Shown one piece after another: positions 25,885 through 33,817 of a DNA stretch of 41,106 nt (position 1 is its first letter; every line of letters starts with the position of its first letter). The notes below the pieces were generated by a model. That model was given only the letters and a program-made list of their open reading frames with translations. It was not told the origin of the DNA and did no database searches. Position numbers and translations under genes: made by a program. The DNA comes from Verrucomicrobiales bacterium (GTDB taxonomy: Bacteria > Verrucomicrobiota > Verrucomicrobiia > Verrucomicrobiales > DEV007), in NCBI GenBank assembly GCA_029213025.1, contig JARGOZ010000042.1, positions 3,896-45,001 on the forward strand, in the 5' to 3' direction.

Positions 25885-26887
25885 ACTGCTACTCCGCGCC
25901 CTGCTGCTGCTGGGCATTCAAAAAGCGTATTCGGTGGATTATCCCGACGGAGTAAAAGAAATTCACTATATCTCAGCGGCAGACAACTCCAGCCAACCGG
26001 CGCTTTTCTATACTCCCGAGAAACCAAAAGAACCCACCCCTCTCCTTGTCGCTTTACATACATGGAGCGGTGACTATCGGCAAAAAGCCTCACAGGTCCC
26101 CACCGCCGACTGGTGCGTACAGCAAGGATGGACCTTCATCCACCCGAATTTCAGAGGGGAAAACTGGAACCCCGATGCTCTCGGGTCCGATTTGGTTGTC
26201 GGCGATATAATCAGCGCCGTGGAGTTCGCAAAGAAATCAGCTTCGATCGACGAAAACCGGATCTATTGCATCGGCGTATCCGGCGGAGGTCATTCCTCCC
26301 TCCTCATGGCGGCGCGCGCTCCGGAAATCTGGGCGGGAGTTTCCGCCTGGTGCGGCATTTCGGATATTCAGAATTGGCATGAGCAATGTTCCGGTTCACC
26401 TTTCAAACGATACGCGGAGCACATCGAGCAGGCACTCGGCGGCCCCGCCTCAGAACACGCCGAAGCGGCGGCCCACCGATCTCCGATTCCGTGGCTGAAG
26501 AAAAACCGGGACAAACTTCCGCCACTGGATATCTGGCACGGAGTCAACGACGGGCGCGACGGCAGCGTGCCTTTTACCCATTCTCTGCGCGCCTGGAATG
26601 CTGCTGTAGATGAACAGGATGCCCTGTCGGAAAGCTTCATCGCCGATGCCTGGGAAACCCGCAAATTCCCTGAGCAGAGTTTGAAGAAATTCGGCAGCCG
26701 CGAAGTTTTTTTCCAAAAACAGGCGGGAAACATCCGGGTCTCCATTTTCGACGGCGGCCACGAAATGCTGCCCGAACCGGCCCTCAACTGGCTGGCCGTC
26801 CAGAAAAAAGGTCAGCAACCGAAGTGGAATGCAGCTCCGGTCGCAACACTGAAAGGCAGTGCTGATCAGACTGAGAGCGGCAAGTGA
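25874..26887 (+). CDS. Exported alpha/beta hydrolase (prolyl oligopeptidase-like)
   Basis: A 337-residue protein with an N-terminal signal (MPKLLLRALLLLGIQKAYS). The hydrolase core shows TPLLVALHTWSGDYRQ (oxyanion region), the nucleophile elbow G-V-S136-G-G-G, a probable acid at D226 or D229 (VNDGRDGSVPF), and a catalytic His at H296 (FDGGHEM). It would be an esterase or peptidase of the S9/dienelactone-hydrolase type acting outside the cytoplasm. Its start overlaps the end of the pseudokinase-like gene by 11 bases, so the two are probably translated together. Either of the two leading ATGs (25874 or 25877) may be used. A polysaccharide-esterase role would suit the nearby sulfatases, but that is inference. 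Confidence 0.8.
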   Translation: MMPKLLLRALLLLGIQKAYSVDYPDGVKEIHYISAADNSSQPALFYTPEKPKEPTPLLVALHTWSGDYRQKASQVPTADWCVQQGWTFIHPNFRGENWNPDALGSDLVVGDIISAVEFAKKSASIDENRIYCIGVSGGGHSSLLMAARAPEIWAGVSAWCGISDIQNWHEQCSGSPFKRYAEHIEQALGGPASEHAEAAAHRSPIPWLKKNRDKLPPLDIWHGVNDGRDGSVPFTHSLRAWNAAVDEQDALSESFIADAWETRKFPEQSLKKFGSREVFFQKQAGNIRVSIFDGGHEMLPEPALNWLAVQKKGQQPKWNAAPVATLKGSADQTESGK

Positions 26888-26999
26888 CGGCAAAAAAGCC
26901 AAACTTTTCAGATGACAATCGACCGCAGACGGCTTTTGTCGGGTTATCGCACTTACCATCCCACCTCAGCAACTGGAAACACCGTTCTACGAAGGTTCG

Positions 27000-28238
27000 G
27001 TGCAACGTCTATTTGAAGTTCCCGGTGAACCATCTCTGATGGTCATGCAAACCACCGAGCGCGGTTCGGTTTTCGACGTCGGGGCTCTGTTTGAAATTCC
27101 GGGGCACGATGTGAACCGGGCGGTTTTCCGTCACGTGCTCTATTCCAAAATGGGCGATCCTGCGATCTGGGCCGGCGTTCAGGAATCCATCCAATCAGCA
27201 CCGAATCTGGACGAGGACTATCGCCGCGAAATTCTCGAAGGCCCGCTGGAAGAGTTTGTAAAGAACGGGGCCAGGACTCACCACGCCGGGATGATCGATG
27301 CCGTCACCGGTGAAGTCGTCACGAACGGAATCCCCGAAAACCCCGGCCCGTGGAATGTGGTTCGAAAATTTTCTATTCTGAAACCGACCCGCGCCGATAT
27401 CCTCGGAGCTTCTCTATTCGATTATTCAGACTTTCCTCAGCAGGACGATTATGTCGTTCCACTGGAATTTATTGTTCGTTTCGGTATTACCAGTTCGAGT
27501 TCTGTTTACCGCAAGTATCTAAAGATGGACCCGGCGGCGCGCAAGTTGTTTGAGCAGGATCTGGGTGTAAAGAAACCTCTCGAGGCATGGCAATATCTCG
27601 ATCGCCCGGTGAGTGATTTTACTACCAAATTTGAACCGACCGACCGGATGCTTTCCAGGCAGGAAGCATTCATCACCAGCTGCCTGCCGGGCGATCTTTT
27701 TGCCGATGCTACGAAGATGACAGTTCTTGGAGCCTGGGCCGTCCGGCATTTGCTGGCAGGACCCGGCCTGGCGATGTGGGACATCAAATGGGAATTCGCC
27801 AAAACCGGCAACGAGCTGGTATATGTCGATACAATCGATACCGATTCCTTCCGGGCCACACTGGAGCTCGAATTTGAGGGGAGAAAGTATGTCAATCACT
27901 ACAACAAGCAGGCGATGCGCGACTACTTCCACCTGCTACACAGTGACTGGATCGATGCTATCAACGAATGCAAAGCACGGGGCGACGCGGAAGGTATAGC
28001 TTTCACCGAAATCCTCGCAGCGGGACAGGAAGCCGGTGATTATCCAAAAACACCACAGGTAGCGGATGAATTTATCGGGATTCAGCAGAGTAAGATGACC
28101 GCCATACGCGACTACATGTTGGATAAAATCGATGCCGATACGGCTGCGAAAGATTTAAAATCGGCCGGGTTGGAGGAAATCGGGTTTTACCAAAAAGCGG
28201 ACAAACTGGATGCTCTGAGCGCTATGAACGGAGTGTAA
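27000..28238 (+). CDS. PurC-like SAICAR synthetase, divergent; true start unclear
   Basis: A 412-residue frame (GTG at 27000) of the SAICAR synthetase family, which joins aspartate to CAIR in purine synthesis. Motifs: RLFEVPGEPSLMVMQTTERGS, matching the ATP-binding loop; VPLEFIVRFGITSSSSVYRK, matching the usual P-x-E-x-V-x-R region; TTKFEPTDRMLS; WDIKWEFA, where the family normally has DTKFEFG; and VDTIDTDSFRATLE. The conserved beginning FYEGSV lies upstream of the GTG, and the in-frame stretch from the TGA at 26913 onward has no ATG, GTG or TTG before 27000. GAAGG sits four bases before the GTG. It may start at a rare codon, or the sequence may hold an error. It may be a paralogue with a changed role, so no symbol is given. 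Confidence 0.65.
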   Translation: MQRLFEVPGEPSLMVMQTTERGSVFDVGALFEIPGHDVNRAVFRHVLYSKMGDPAIWAGVQESIQSAPNLDEDYRREILEGPLEEFVKNGARTHHAGMIDAVTGEVVTNGIPENPGPWNVVRKFSILKPTRADILGASLFDYSDFPQQDDYVVPLEFIVRFGITSSSSVYRKYLKMDPAARKLFEQDLGVKKPLEAWQYLDRPVSDFTTKFEPTDRMLSRQEAFITSCLPGDLFADATKMTVLGAWAVRHLLAGPGLAMWDIKWEFAKTGNELVYVDTIDTDSFRATLELEFEGRKYVNHYNKQAMRDYFHLLHSDWIDAINECKARGDAEGIAFTEILAAGQEAGDYPKTPQVADEFIGIQQSKMTAIRDYMLDKIDADTAAKDLKSAGLEEIGFYQKADKLDALSAMNGV

Positions 28239-28274
28239 TACCGGTGCGGTTGTTCTGGATAGGGAACTTTTCTG

Positions 28275-28292
28275 CCACCCCTGCCGGGGTGG
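28275..28292. repeat. Short perfect hairpin, possible terminator of the PurC-like gene
   Basis: CCACCCC (28275-28281), loop TGCC and GGGGTGG (28286-28292) form a seven-pair GC-rich stem 37 bases after the stop of the PurC-like gene. A run of T is found only further on (TGGCCTTTTA, from 28301), so it could act as a weak intrinsic terminator or belong to a repetitive element. Confidence 0.45.
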
Positions 28293-28452
28293 ATGCAGTT
28301 TGGCCTTTTAGACCCGGGGTTACGCTGCGCTGCACCCCGCGCTACTGTCTGGACGCACCTCCGGCGCGAAGACTGAAGACATTCGCAGGCTCAACAGGGG
28401 GCGCCGAATCCAGCCCAATAACTGATTTTAAAGGAGCGCACAATCGCGGACT

Positions 28453-28529
28453 AACAGGGTACAGTCGCGGACTCAACAGGGTACAGTCGCGGACCCAACA
28501 GGGTACAGTCGCTGATTCAACAGGGTACA
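28453..28529 (-). repeat. 22-base tandem repeat array, three and a half units, inverted orientation
   Basis: Three full units (28453-28474, 28475-28496, 28497-28518) and a partial one (28519-28529) repeat exactly every 22 bases. The plus-strand core is AACAGGGTACAGTCGC with a variable six-base end (GGACTC, GGACCC, TGATTC). It is the reverse complement of the arrays at 10360 and 33781. A weak partial match just before it (28442-28452) may be a decayed unit. Confidence 0.92.
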
Positions 28530-28557
28530 CCTCAACATTTCATAATTACCTTTCAAA

Positions 28558-28716
28558 GTAGGATGGATTGCCTAATCCGTCCGGTGAATTCGAGGGACGA
28601 GAATTCACCACCAGTGCCTTTGCCGATGCATTGGCTGTTAGGCTTCGCGGATGAATTTTTGTTCCGCAAATTCATCCGGACCGGGTGCCGCGCACGGATT
28701 AGGCAATCCATCCTAC
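28558..28716. repeat. 159-base cloverleaf-like palindromic element
   Basis: The ends are a perfect 23-base inverted repeat (28558-28580 and 28694-28716, starting GTAGGATGGATTGCC). Inside lie two perfect hairpins: GGTGAATTC (28583-28591) with GAATTCACC (28601-28609), and CGGATGAATTT (28648-28658) with AAATTCATCCG (28668-28678), each with a nine-base loop. Between them a weaker hairpin can form from GCCT (28616-28619) and AGGC (28640-28643) around GCCGATGCATTGGC. Together this gives a closing stem with three arms. It has no tRNA signatures. It resembles a MITE or REP-type element more than a gene. Confidence 0.85.
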
Positions 28717-28835
28717 GACACCCCGCGATCCGTATGCTCACTTTTAGTGACGATTGAGAGAACGCCCAAAACGCCTCAAGCCTCTTTGCGGACGAGCATT
28801 CAGGCGGTAACTATACATTCCAATGAAACTATGGA

Positions 28836-28879
28836 GTACAGTCGCGGATTCAACAGGGGACGGTCGCGGACTCAACAGG
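28836..28879 (-). repeat. Degenerate 22-base tandem repeat array, two units
   Basis: The plus strand reads GTACAGTCGCGGATTC (28836-28851), then AACAGGGGACGGTCGC-GGACTC (28852-28873), then AACAGG. This is the same 22-base unit and orientation as at 28453-28529, with two changes in the core of the second copy. It lies 120 bases beyond the cloverleaf-like element, so that element sits between two arrays of the same repeat. Confidence 0.8.
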
Positions 28880-29057
28880 TGGGCCCGGAGGCAGGCGGCT
28901 CTACTTCGCTAATACAGCGTAGCGGATTTTGCCAAAAATTCCTGGCACGCAGCCTCTGCCTTCAGAACTTTTCGCATGTTCTGCTACATACTGGTCCAAG
29001 AGGAATCTTCGATTTTTTTAGCGCCATCCATCACTACTGGCGCACGGACAAGAATAC

Positions 29058-30659
29058 CTACTTCACTTTCCAGAATTTGTTTTGCCAAGCCTGGTCTTTT
29101 TCCGCCACATCGCTGTCATCGTCGTAGAGTTCCCGCAGGCGGGCCAGTTCCTTTTTCACTTCGGCGATTTCATCCTGATGATCGGGACTGTTGTAGAGAT
29201 TAGTGAGCTCGTCAGGATCTGTTTCCAGATCATAAAACTCCCATTCGTCGAACTGGTAGAAATGCATCAACTTGTATCGGTCGGTTTTCACTCCGTAGTG
29301 CCGGGGAACCATATGAACGCTGGGGTACTCGTAGTAGTGATAGTAGATACTGTCTCTCCATTCGGGATCTTTCCCCTCCAGTAGAGGTTTTAAGGAAATC
29401 CCCTGCATATCATCCGGCTGATCCGCCCCGGCAATGTCGAGGAAAGTCTGCGCGTAGTCCAGATTCTGAACCATTTTGTCATTCACACTGCCGGGTTTTG
29501 TTACTCCCGGCCAACTCACGATCAGAGGCATCTTGAACGATTCTTCGTACATCCATCGCTTATCGTACCAACCGTGATCACCTATATAAAATCCCTGATC
29601 GGATGAATAAATCACCACGGTATTATCGGAGAGATTTAAATCGTCCAGAGTCTTACGGAGACTTCCTACGCTTTCATCCACCCCTTTGATACAACGCAAA
29701 TAGTTCTTCGCATAGCGCTGGTATTTCCACCGGACGAGGTCTTTCCCGGTAAGGTTGGCTTCGTGAAATGCTTTATCAAGAGGCTGGTAATGAGCAAACC
29801 ACGGCTTGAGCTGATCTTCCGTCATGCGCTGCATATTGCGCCACGCCGACTTGTCGGTCTGGAGCGATTTGTCATCTTCGAAATCGGGAGTCAGGTCAAC
29901 GAACAGGTCGTGGTTGATGTGCATATGCCGATCGATTTCCAGTTCCTGATTTCGCGCGGCCGGGCAATTGTCTTCCCATTTGTCGAATAGTGTCGCCGGC
30001 TCCGGCATTTCCATATCGGCATAGAGACTCAGGTGACGCTCAGCAGGCATCCAGTTCCGGTGGGGAGCTTTGTGCTGAACCATGAGCATAAACGGCTTTT
30101 CATCTTCCCGCTGTTTCAGCCAGTCGACCGCCATCGCCGTCACTACGTCGGTGCAGTGTCCCTCCACCATGATTTTGCCGTCTTTGGTGTGGAAATCGGG
30201 ATTGTAATAGAGTCCCTGACCGGGCAGAACTTTCCAGTCATCGAATCCCTGGGGATTGCCTTTGAGGTGGGATTTCCCGAATATCGCAGTCTGATAGCCG
30301 GCTGCCCGAAGAATTTTCGGGAAAGTCTGCTGGTTCCAGTCAAACGAGTTTCCATTATTCATGAACCCGTTTTTGTGACTGTGTTTGCCGGTTTGAATCA
30401 CCGCCCGGCTCGGACCACAGATCGAGTTGGTGCAATAGGAGTTTTCAAACAACATACCATCCGCTGCGAGCTTATCGATTTCCGGAGTCGGATTCACCGA
30501 TTTCAACCACCCGTCGTAGGCCCCTATGGCATGGGGCGCATGGTCATCACTGAAAACGAAGAGGATATTGGGTCGTTTGTCTTCGGCCTGCAGAGCCAGA
30601 GAAGCCGGGACGATCAGGGTCAGAGCGATGAAAAGCGCCTTGAAAAAATAGTGTTTCAT
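29058..30659 (-). CDS. Exported sulfatase, classical CGPSR signature
   Basis: A 533-residue type I sulfatase with signal peptide (MKHYFFKALFIALTLIVPASLALQ is the leading region, split here as a 20-plus-residue hydrophobic signal). Metal ligands are D38-D39 (FSDDHAPHA); the formylglycine signature is C81-G-P-S-R85 followed by AVIQTGKHSHKNG. The second metal site is in YSSDQGFYIGDHGWYDKRWM. The closing part (YDLETDPDELTNLYNSPDH) is the standard C-terminal subdomain. The sequence is closest in style to N-sulfoglucosamine sulfohydrolase and mucin-desulfating sulfatases. It lies 103 bases downstream of murJ on the same strand and is probably transcribed separately. Its 3' end faces the repeat-rich gap. 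Confidence 0.94.
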   Translation of the reverse strand: MKHYFFKALFIALTLIVPASLALQAEDKRPNILFVFSDDHAPHAIGAYDGWLKSVNPTPEIDKLAADGMLFENSYCTNSICGPSRAVIQTGKHSHKNGFMNNGNSFDWNQQTFPKILRAAGYQTAIFGKSHLKGNPQGFDDWKVLPGQGLYYNPDFHTKDGKIMVEGHCTDVVTAMAVDWLKQREDEKPFMLMVQHKAPHRNWMPAERHLSLYADMEMPEPATLFDKWEDNCPAARNQELEIDRHMHINHDLFVDLTPDFEDDKSLQTDKSAWRNMQRMTEDQLKPWFAHYQPLDKAFHEANLTGKDLVRWKYQRYAKNYLRCIKGVDESVGSLRKTLDDLNLSDNTVVIYSSDQGFYIGDHGWYDKRWMYEESFKMPLIVSWPGVTKPGSVNDKMVQNLDYAQTFLDIAGADQPDDMQGISLKPLLEGKDPEWRDSIYYHYYEYPSVHMVPRHYGVKTDRYKLMHFYQFDEWEFYDLETDPDELTNLYNSPDHQDEIAEVKKELARLRELYDDDSDVAEKDQAWQNKFWKVK

Positions 30660-30762
30660 AAACTGGGAAATGCAGAATCAGATGGTGGACAATCATGAAC
30701 GAGTCGGCATGATTTTCCATAATAATTTGCTCATGATCGCGGGTGGTTGTCGACGTTCAAGC

Positions 30763-32301
30763 TCACCCTCTGCGGAACATTTTCTTCAGATCAGATACCG
30801 CGAACACTCTCGTCATGAAGATGAGCACGAAGTAGACTATGATTCCGGCGAACACCAGCAGGGTCAATGCACACATCCTGATGACAAATCCGCCTTCCCG
30901 CAGAAGCCAGGGTTCGCCATATTTGGCCATGTACCATATCGCTGCGCCCATCCCGAAGGCTGACAAAAACATTCTGGAATACCGCCAGATCCTGGCGCCT
31001 GTCATCGCAACAAAATCGTCTTTTCTCAGGCCCACCCAAAGAAGTACTACGTTGAACCAACCGGCTATCGATGTCGCCAACGCACAGCCGGTCACACCGA
31101 GCCAGAGGAACATCGGGTAAACCAATATCATGTTCACTATCGCGGTAGTGACAGCAAATTTCATAGGGGTTTTGGTATCTTCCCTCGCGTAGTAACCAGG
31201 TTGATAAACCCTCGCCAGAACGTAGGCCGGCATACCTATAGCAAAGGCGCCGAGAACGCCGGCTGCCGATACAGCATCTTCACCGGTGAACGCTCCACCT
31301 TCAAATATAGCGTGCATGATTTCCCGGGGGATTACCAACATCGCCACCATCGCCGGAATACATAGTAGAATCGAAGCATCAGCACCGAAAGCCAGACTCT
31401 TTTTCGCCTCATCAAATTTGCCGGATCTGAGGTTTCTCGATATCTCGGGAAGCAGCACTACTCCCGCTGCCATACCGATGATACCTAAAGGTAACTGATT
31501 GATCCTGTCCGAGTAATAAATGGAGGAGCGACCGCCCAGATCCATAGAAGCGATTGTTCCGCCTACCAACAGATTGAGCTGCTGAATGCCCGCGCTAATT
31601 AAACCGGGCACCATCAGGATCGACAGCTTTTTGATATCTTTATCGATCACCAGCTTTGTCAGGGTGATCTTATTTCCGGAACGAAGGGTTGCGATCCAGA
31701 CTAAGCCGAACTGGAGAACACCGGCCAGAATGACACCGTAACTGATCGCCGTAAGCGGGTTTTCAAAATACGACGAAGCAAATAGTAAAACCGCTATCAA
31801 AACGATATTTAACACGACATAGGCAAAGGCCGGAGGCCCAAAGCGTTTTCTGCTGTTCAGCACTCCACTGAAGGCCGCCATCAGACAGACAAAAATCATA
31901 TAGACTATCGTGATGCGGGCGGCGGAAACCGCGAGACCGAGACGTTCGTCTGCCCGGAATCCCCAGTTGGTCAGGATCACGACTTCCTTCATAAAAATAA
32001 AGGCGAGCACGAATATCGTGACCAGAATCCAAAACATGATAGTGATGGTGCGGCTGGCGAATTTGTTGGCCGCTTCATCACCCTCCTCCTCGATTTTCCG
32101 GCAGTAGACAGGAACAAAGGCAGAGTTGAAAGCCCCTTCGCCGAAGATCCGGCGGAACATATTCGGCAGAGCGAACGCGGCGACCCAAACGTCCCCGAGT
32201 TGTCCGGCACCGAGGTAGTTGGCGATCAACTTATCCCGGACGAATCCGAGAATCCGGCTCATCAATGTGAACCCGCCAACGGTGAACATGGAACGAAACA
32301 T
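30763..32301 (-). CDS. murJ: MurJ, lipid II flippase
   Basis: A 512-residue MVF/MviN-family membrane protein with about 14 helices. The start MFRSMFTVGGFTLMSRILGF and the following VRDKLIANYLGAGQLGDVW, ALPNMFRRIFGEGAFNSAFV are the strongest family motifs and include the conserved arginines of the central cavity. It moves lipid-linked peptidoglycan precursor across the inner membrane. It starts 36 bases after the leucine-rich-repeat lipoprotein gene on the same strand, so the two may share a transcript. With rodA and uppS it is one of three cell-wall genes in the window. Confidence 0.95.
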   Translation of the reverse strand: MFRSMFTVGGFTLMSRILGFVRDKLIANYLGAGQLGDVWVAAFALPNMFRRIFGEGAFNSAFVPVYCRKIEEEGDEAANKFASRTITIMFWILVTIFVLAFIFMKEVVILTNWGFRADERLGLAVSAARITIVYMIFVCLMAAFSGVLNSRKRFGPPAFAYVVLNIVLIAVLLFASSYFENPLTAISYGVILAGVLQFGLVWIATLRSGNKITLTKLVIDKDIKKLSILMVPGLISAGIQQLNLLVGGTIASMDLGGRSSIYYSDRINQLPLGIIGMAAGVVLLPEISRNLRSGKFDEAKKSLAFGADASILLCIPAMVAMLVIPREIMHAIFEGGAFTGEDAVSAAGVLGAFAIGMPAYVLARVYQPGYYAREDTKTPMKFAVTTAIVNMILVYPMFLWLGVTGCALATSIAGWFNVVLLWVGLRKDDFVAMTGARIWRYSRMFLSAFGMGAAIWYMAKYGEPWLLREGGFVIRMCALTLLVFAGIIVYFVLIFMTRVFAVSDLKKMFRRG

Positions 32302-32337
32302 AATCGGATCTGTGGGTGAATTCGTCGGACTTCTGTC

Positions 32338-33240
32338 TTACTCCGCCGAACCATCCGACCAGAAAACGGCAGGATGGGAGAGATCTTTTCCGGAATCATC
32401 GAATTTCGAACCGATTTCGCGAAGTGAACGCATCCTCTTGATGCCATCCAGGCCCTTTTCGATTTTATCTTTGTCGAAAACGAGGCGGGTCAAATTCAAT
32501 CCGGACAATGGAGTGAGATCGGTGACCGGAGTTTCACCGATATGAAGGCGCTGGATTCGCGTACCGAACAGAGGCGAGAGATCTTTTACCTTGGTGCGGT
32601 GCAGGGTCAGACTGACGAGCGGGCAACTCTGCAGCGGCGAAATGTCCTCAACTGGAGCCCCGGTAAGCCACAGCATTTGAATCGGAAGACCAGTGAGCGG
32701 GGTGAGATCTTTTACAAATGTCTCGGCCAGATTCAGCTCGGTGAGCGGCATGCCTTTCAGCGGGGTAAGGTCGGTGACCCCGGTATTGGAAAGGTACAGT
32801 TTCTGCAGAGTGGTATTGCCCTCCAGAGCGGAAATTTCCTTTAACGGAGTTTTTTCCACATAGAGCTCAATCAGCCCCATGCCTTTGACCACCGAAATAT
32901 CTTCGACCGGGCAGCTTTGGAGATAGAGCGCTTTCAGATCCATCCCTTTCAGCAGTGAAATATCGGATACATTGCAGTTGTCCAGAGCGACCGCGATGAC
33001 CTCACCCTGCGGGCTGATGTTGAATTGCCCGTTGCCGGTGTAGGAGGGATTCGCCTTGCGGATCGCCTCATGCAATTTCACCTCGCTCCAGTAAACAGGC
33101 GGAGCGGCTGCTACCGCTGCTTCCGGCTTCTTTACCTCAGGCTCAGGAGTTTTTTCCACGGGAGTTTCCGGTTTCTCTCCACAGCCGGTAAGCCCCAAAG
33201 TTGCGACACTGGCAAAAATCGCCAAAAAGTAAATTTTCAT
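32338..33240 (-). CDS. Leucine-rich-repeat lipoprotein
   Basis: A 300-residue protein with a lipoprotein signal ending in LGLTGC (lipid-modified C20), a Pro/Glu/Lys-rich linker to about residue 50, and about eight leucine-rich repeats of roughly 20-23 residues with the pattern (V/L)-x-DLTPLxGxPLTxLxLxxTP. The repeats look like those of SDS22/internalin-type proteins and form a curved binding surface. The start at 33240 was chosen over the longer frame because it puts the lipobox at the right distance. It is divergent from the TM2 gene (122-base gap) and lies ahead of murJ. The binding partner is unknown. Confidence 0.82.
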   Translation of the reverse strand: MKIYFLAIFASVATLGLTGCGEKPETPVEKTPEPEVKKPEAAVAAAPPVYWSEVKLHEAIRKANPSYTGNGQFNISPQGEVIAVALDNCNVSDISLLKGMDLKALYLQSCPVEDISVVKGMGLIELYVEKTPLKEISALEGNTTLQKLYLSNTGVTDLTPLKGMPLTELNLAETFVKDLTPLTGLPIQMLWLTGAPVEDISPLQSCPLVSLTLHRTKVKDLSPLFGTRIQRLHIGETPVTDLTPLSGLNLTRLVFDKDKIEKGLDGIKRMRSLREIGSKFDDSGKDLSHPAVFWSDGSAE

Positions 33241-33362
33241 GGCGGATTGTCGATCAGAATTCCCTTCTAGCAAGGGGAGCAATTCCGAAAAACGGTTCGG
33301 TGAAAAAAATCGACAGCTTTGTAATTGGCATTCAATTGGAGACCGTTCTACGATACCGCCAT

Positions 33363-33758
33363 ATGGAACCTACCCACAGCAAGACGATCGGCTACATTCT
33401 CTGGATCTTCGGATTTACCGGAGCTCACCGTTTTTACTTTGGCAAACCCATCAGCGGTGTGATCTGGCTCTGCACCGGAGGATTGCTCGGGATCGGCTGG
33501 ATCATCGATTTATTTCTCATACCCGGAATGGAGCGCAAGGCTGAGCTACGATACAAAACCGGTCCGATCGACTACACCGTGGCTTGGATTTTGCAGACCT
33601 TTCTCGGCTATCTCGGCATCCACCGGATGTATATGGGAAAATGGATCACCGGGCTTCTTTATCTCTGCACCGGCGGACTTTTCATCATCGGATGGGCCTA
33701 TGACTACTGCACTCTGAATACACAAATCAGCGAACTGAATGCAGAAAAAGGCGAGTAA
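33363..33758 (+). CDS. Protein with two TM2 domains
   Basis: A 131-residue membrane protein made of two tandem TM2 modules. Each has a G-x-x-G-x-H-R-x-Y-x-G-K motif (FTGAHRFYFGKP near residue 18, YLGIHRMYMGKW near residue 83), a GL(L)YLCTGGL helix and a DxW/DY-type end. TM2 domains occur in many bacteria; their function is not well known. The start at 33363 (MEPTHSKTIG) was chosen because upstream codons overlap the lipoprotein gene's region and are not conserved in style. The gene is convergent with the ABC-F gene and is followed by a 22-base repeat array. Confidence 0.85.
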   Translation: MEPTHSKTIGYILWIFGFTGAHRFYFGKPISGVIWLCTGGLLGIGWIIDLFLIPGMERKAELRYKTGPIDYTVAWILQTFLGYLGIHRMYMGKWITGLLYLCTGGLFIIGWAYDYCTLNTQISELNAEKGE

Positions 33759-33780
33759 TTTTCAACCACCAGCGAGGTGA

Positions 33781-33814
33781 TTGTACCCTGTTAGGTCCGG
33801 GACTGTACCCTGTT
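33781..33814 (+). repeat. 22-base tandem repeat array, about one and a half units
   Basis: A partial unit TTGTACCCTGTT (33781-33792) is followed by a full unit AGGTCCGGGACTGTACCCTG-TT (33793-33814). The array ends four bases before the stop codon of the convergent ABC-F gene (33818). The full unit is nearly identical to the second unit at 10382-10403 (two differences), though the loci are 23 kb apart. Confidence 0.88.
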
Positions 33815-33817
33815 GAA

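Larger units (their letters stand above)
28239..29057. other. Repeat-rich gap of 819 bases between convergent genes
   Basis: No protein gene is supported here. The segment contains, in order, a perfect short hairpin (28275-28292), an imperfect GC-rich hairpin around CGGGGT...ACCCCG (about 28315-28345), a 22-base repeat array (28453-28529), a 159-base palindromic element (28558-28716), and a second, more degenerate 22-base array (28836-28879). Bases 28880 to 29057 show nothing clear. Small frames that cross the palindromes, for example 28563-28757, are by-products of the inverted repeats. It looks like a landing site for several kinds of small repetitive element. Confidence 0.7.

Noticed and set aside
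28558..28716. Reading the cloverleaf-like element as a tRNA or tmRNA
   Set aside because: It is far too long for a tRNA, the closing stem has 23 pairs, and there is no T-loop, anticodon arm or CCA-type end.
28563..28757. Small open frames crossing the palindromic element
   Set aside because: The open frames result from the inverted repeats, and their translations read the same hairpin arms from both sides.
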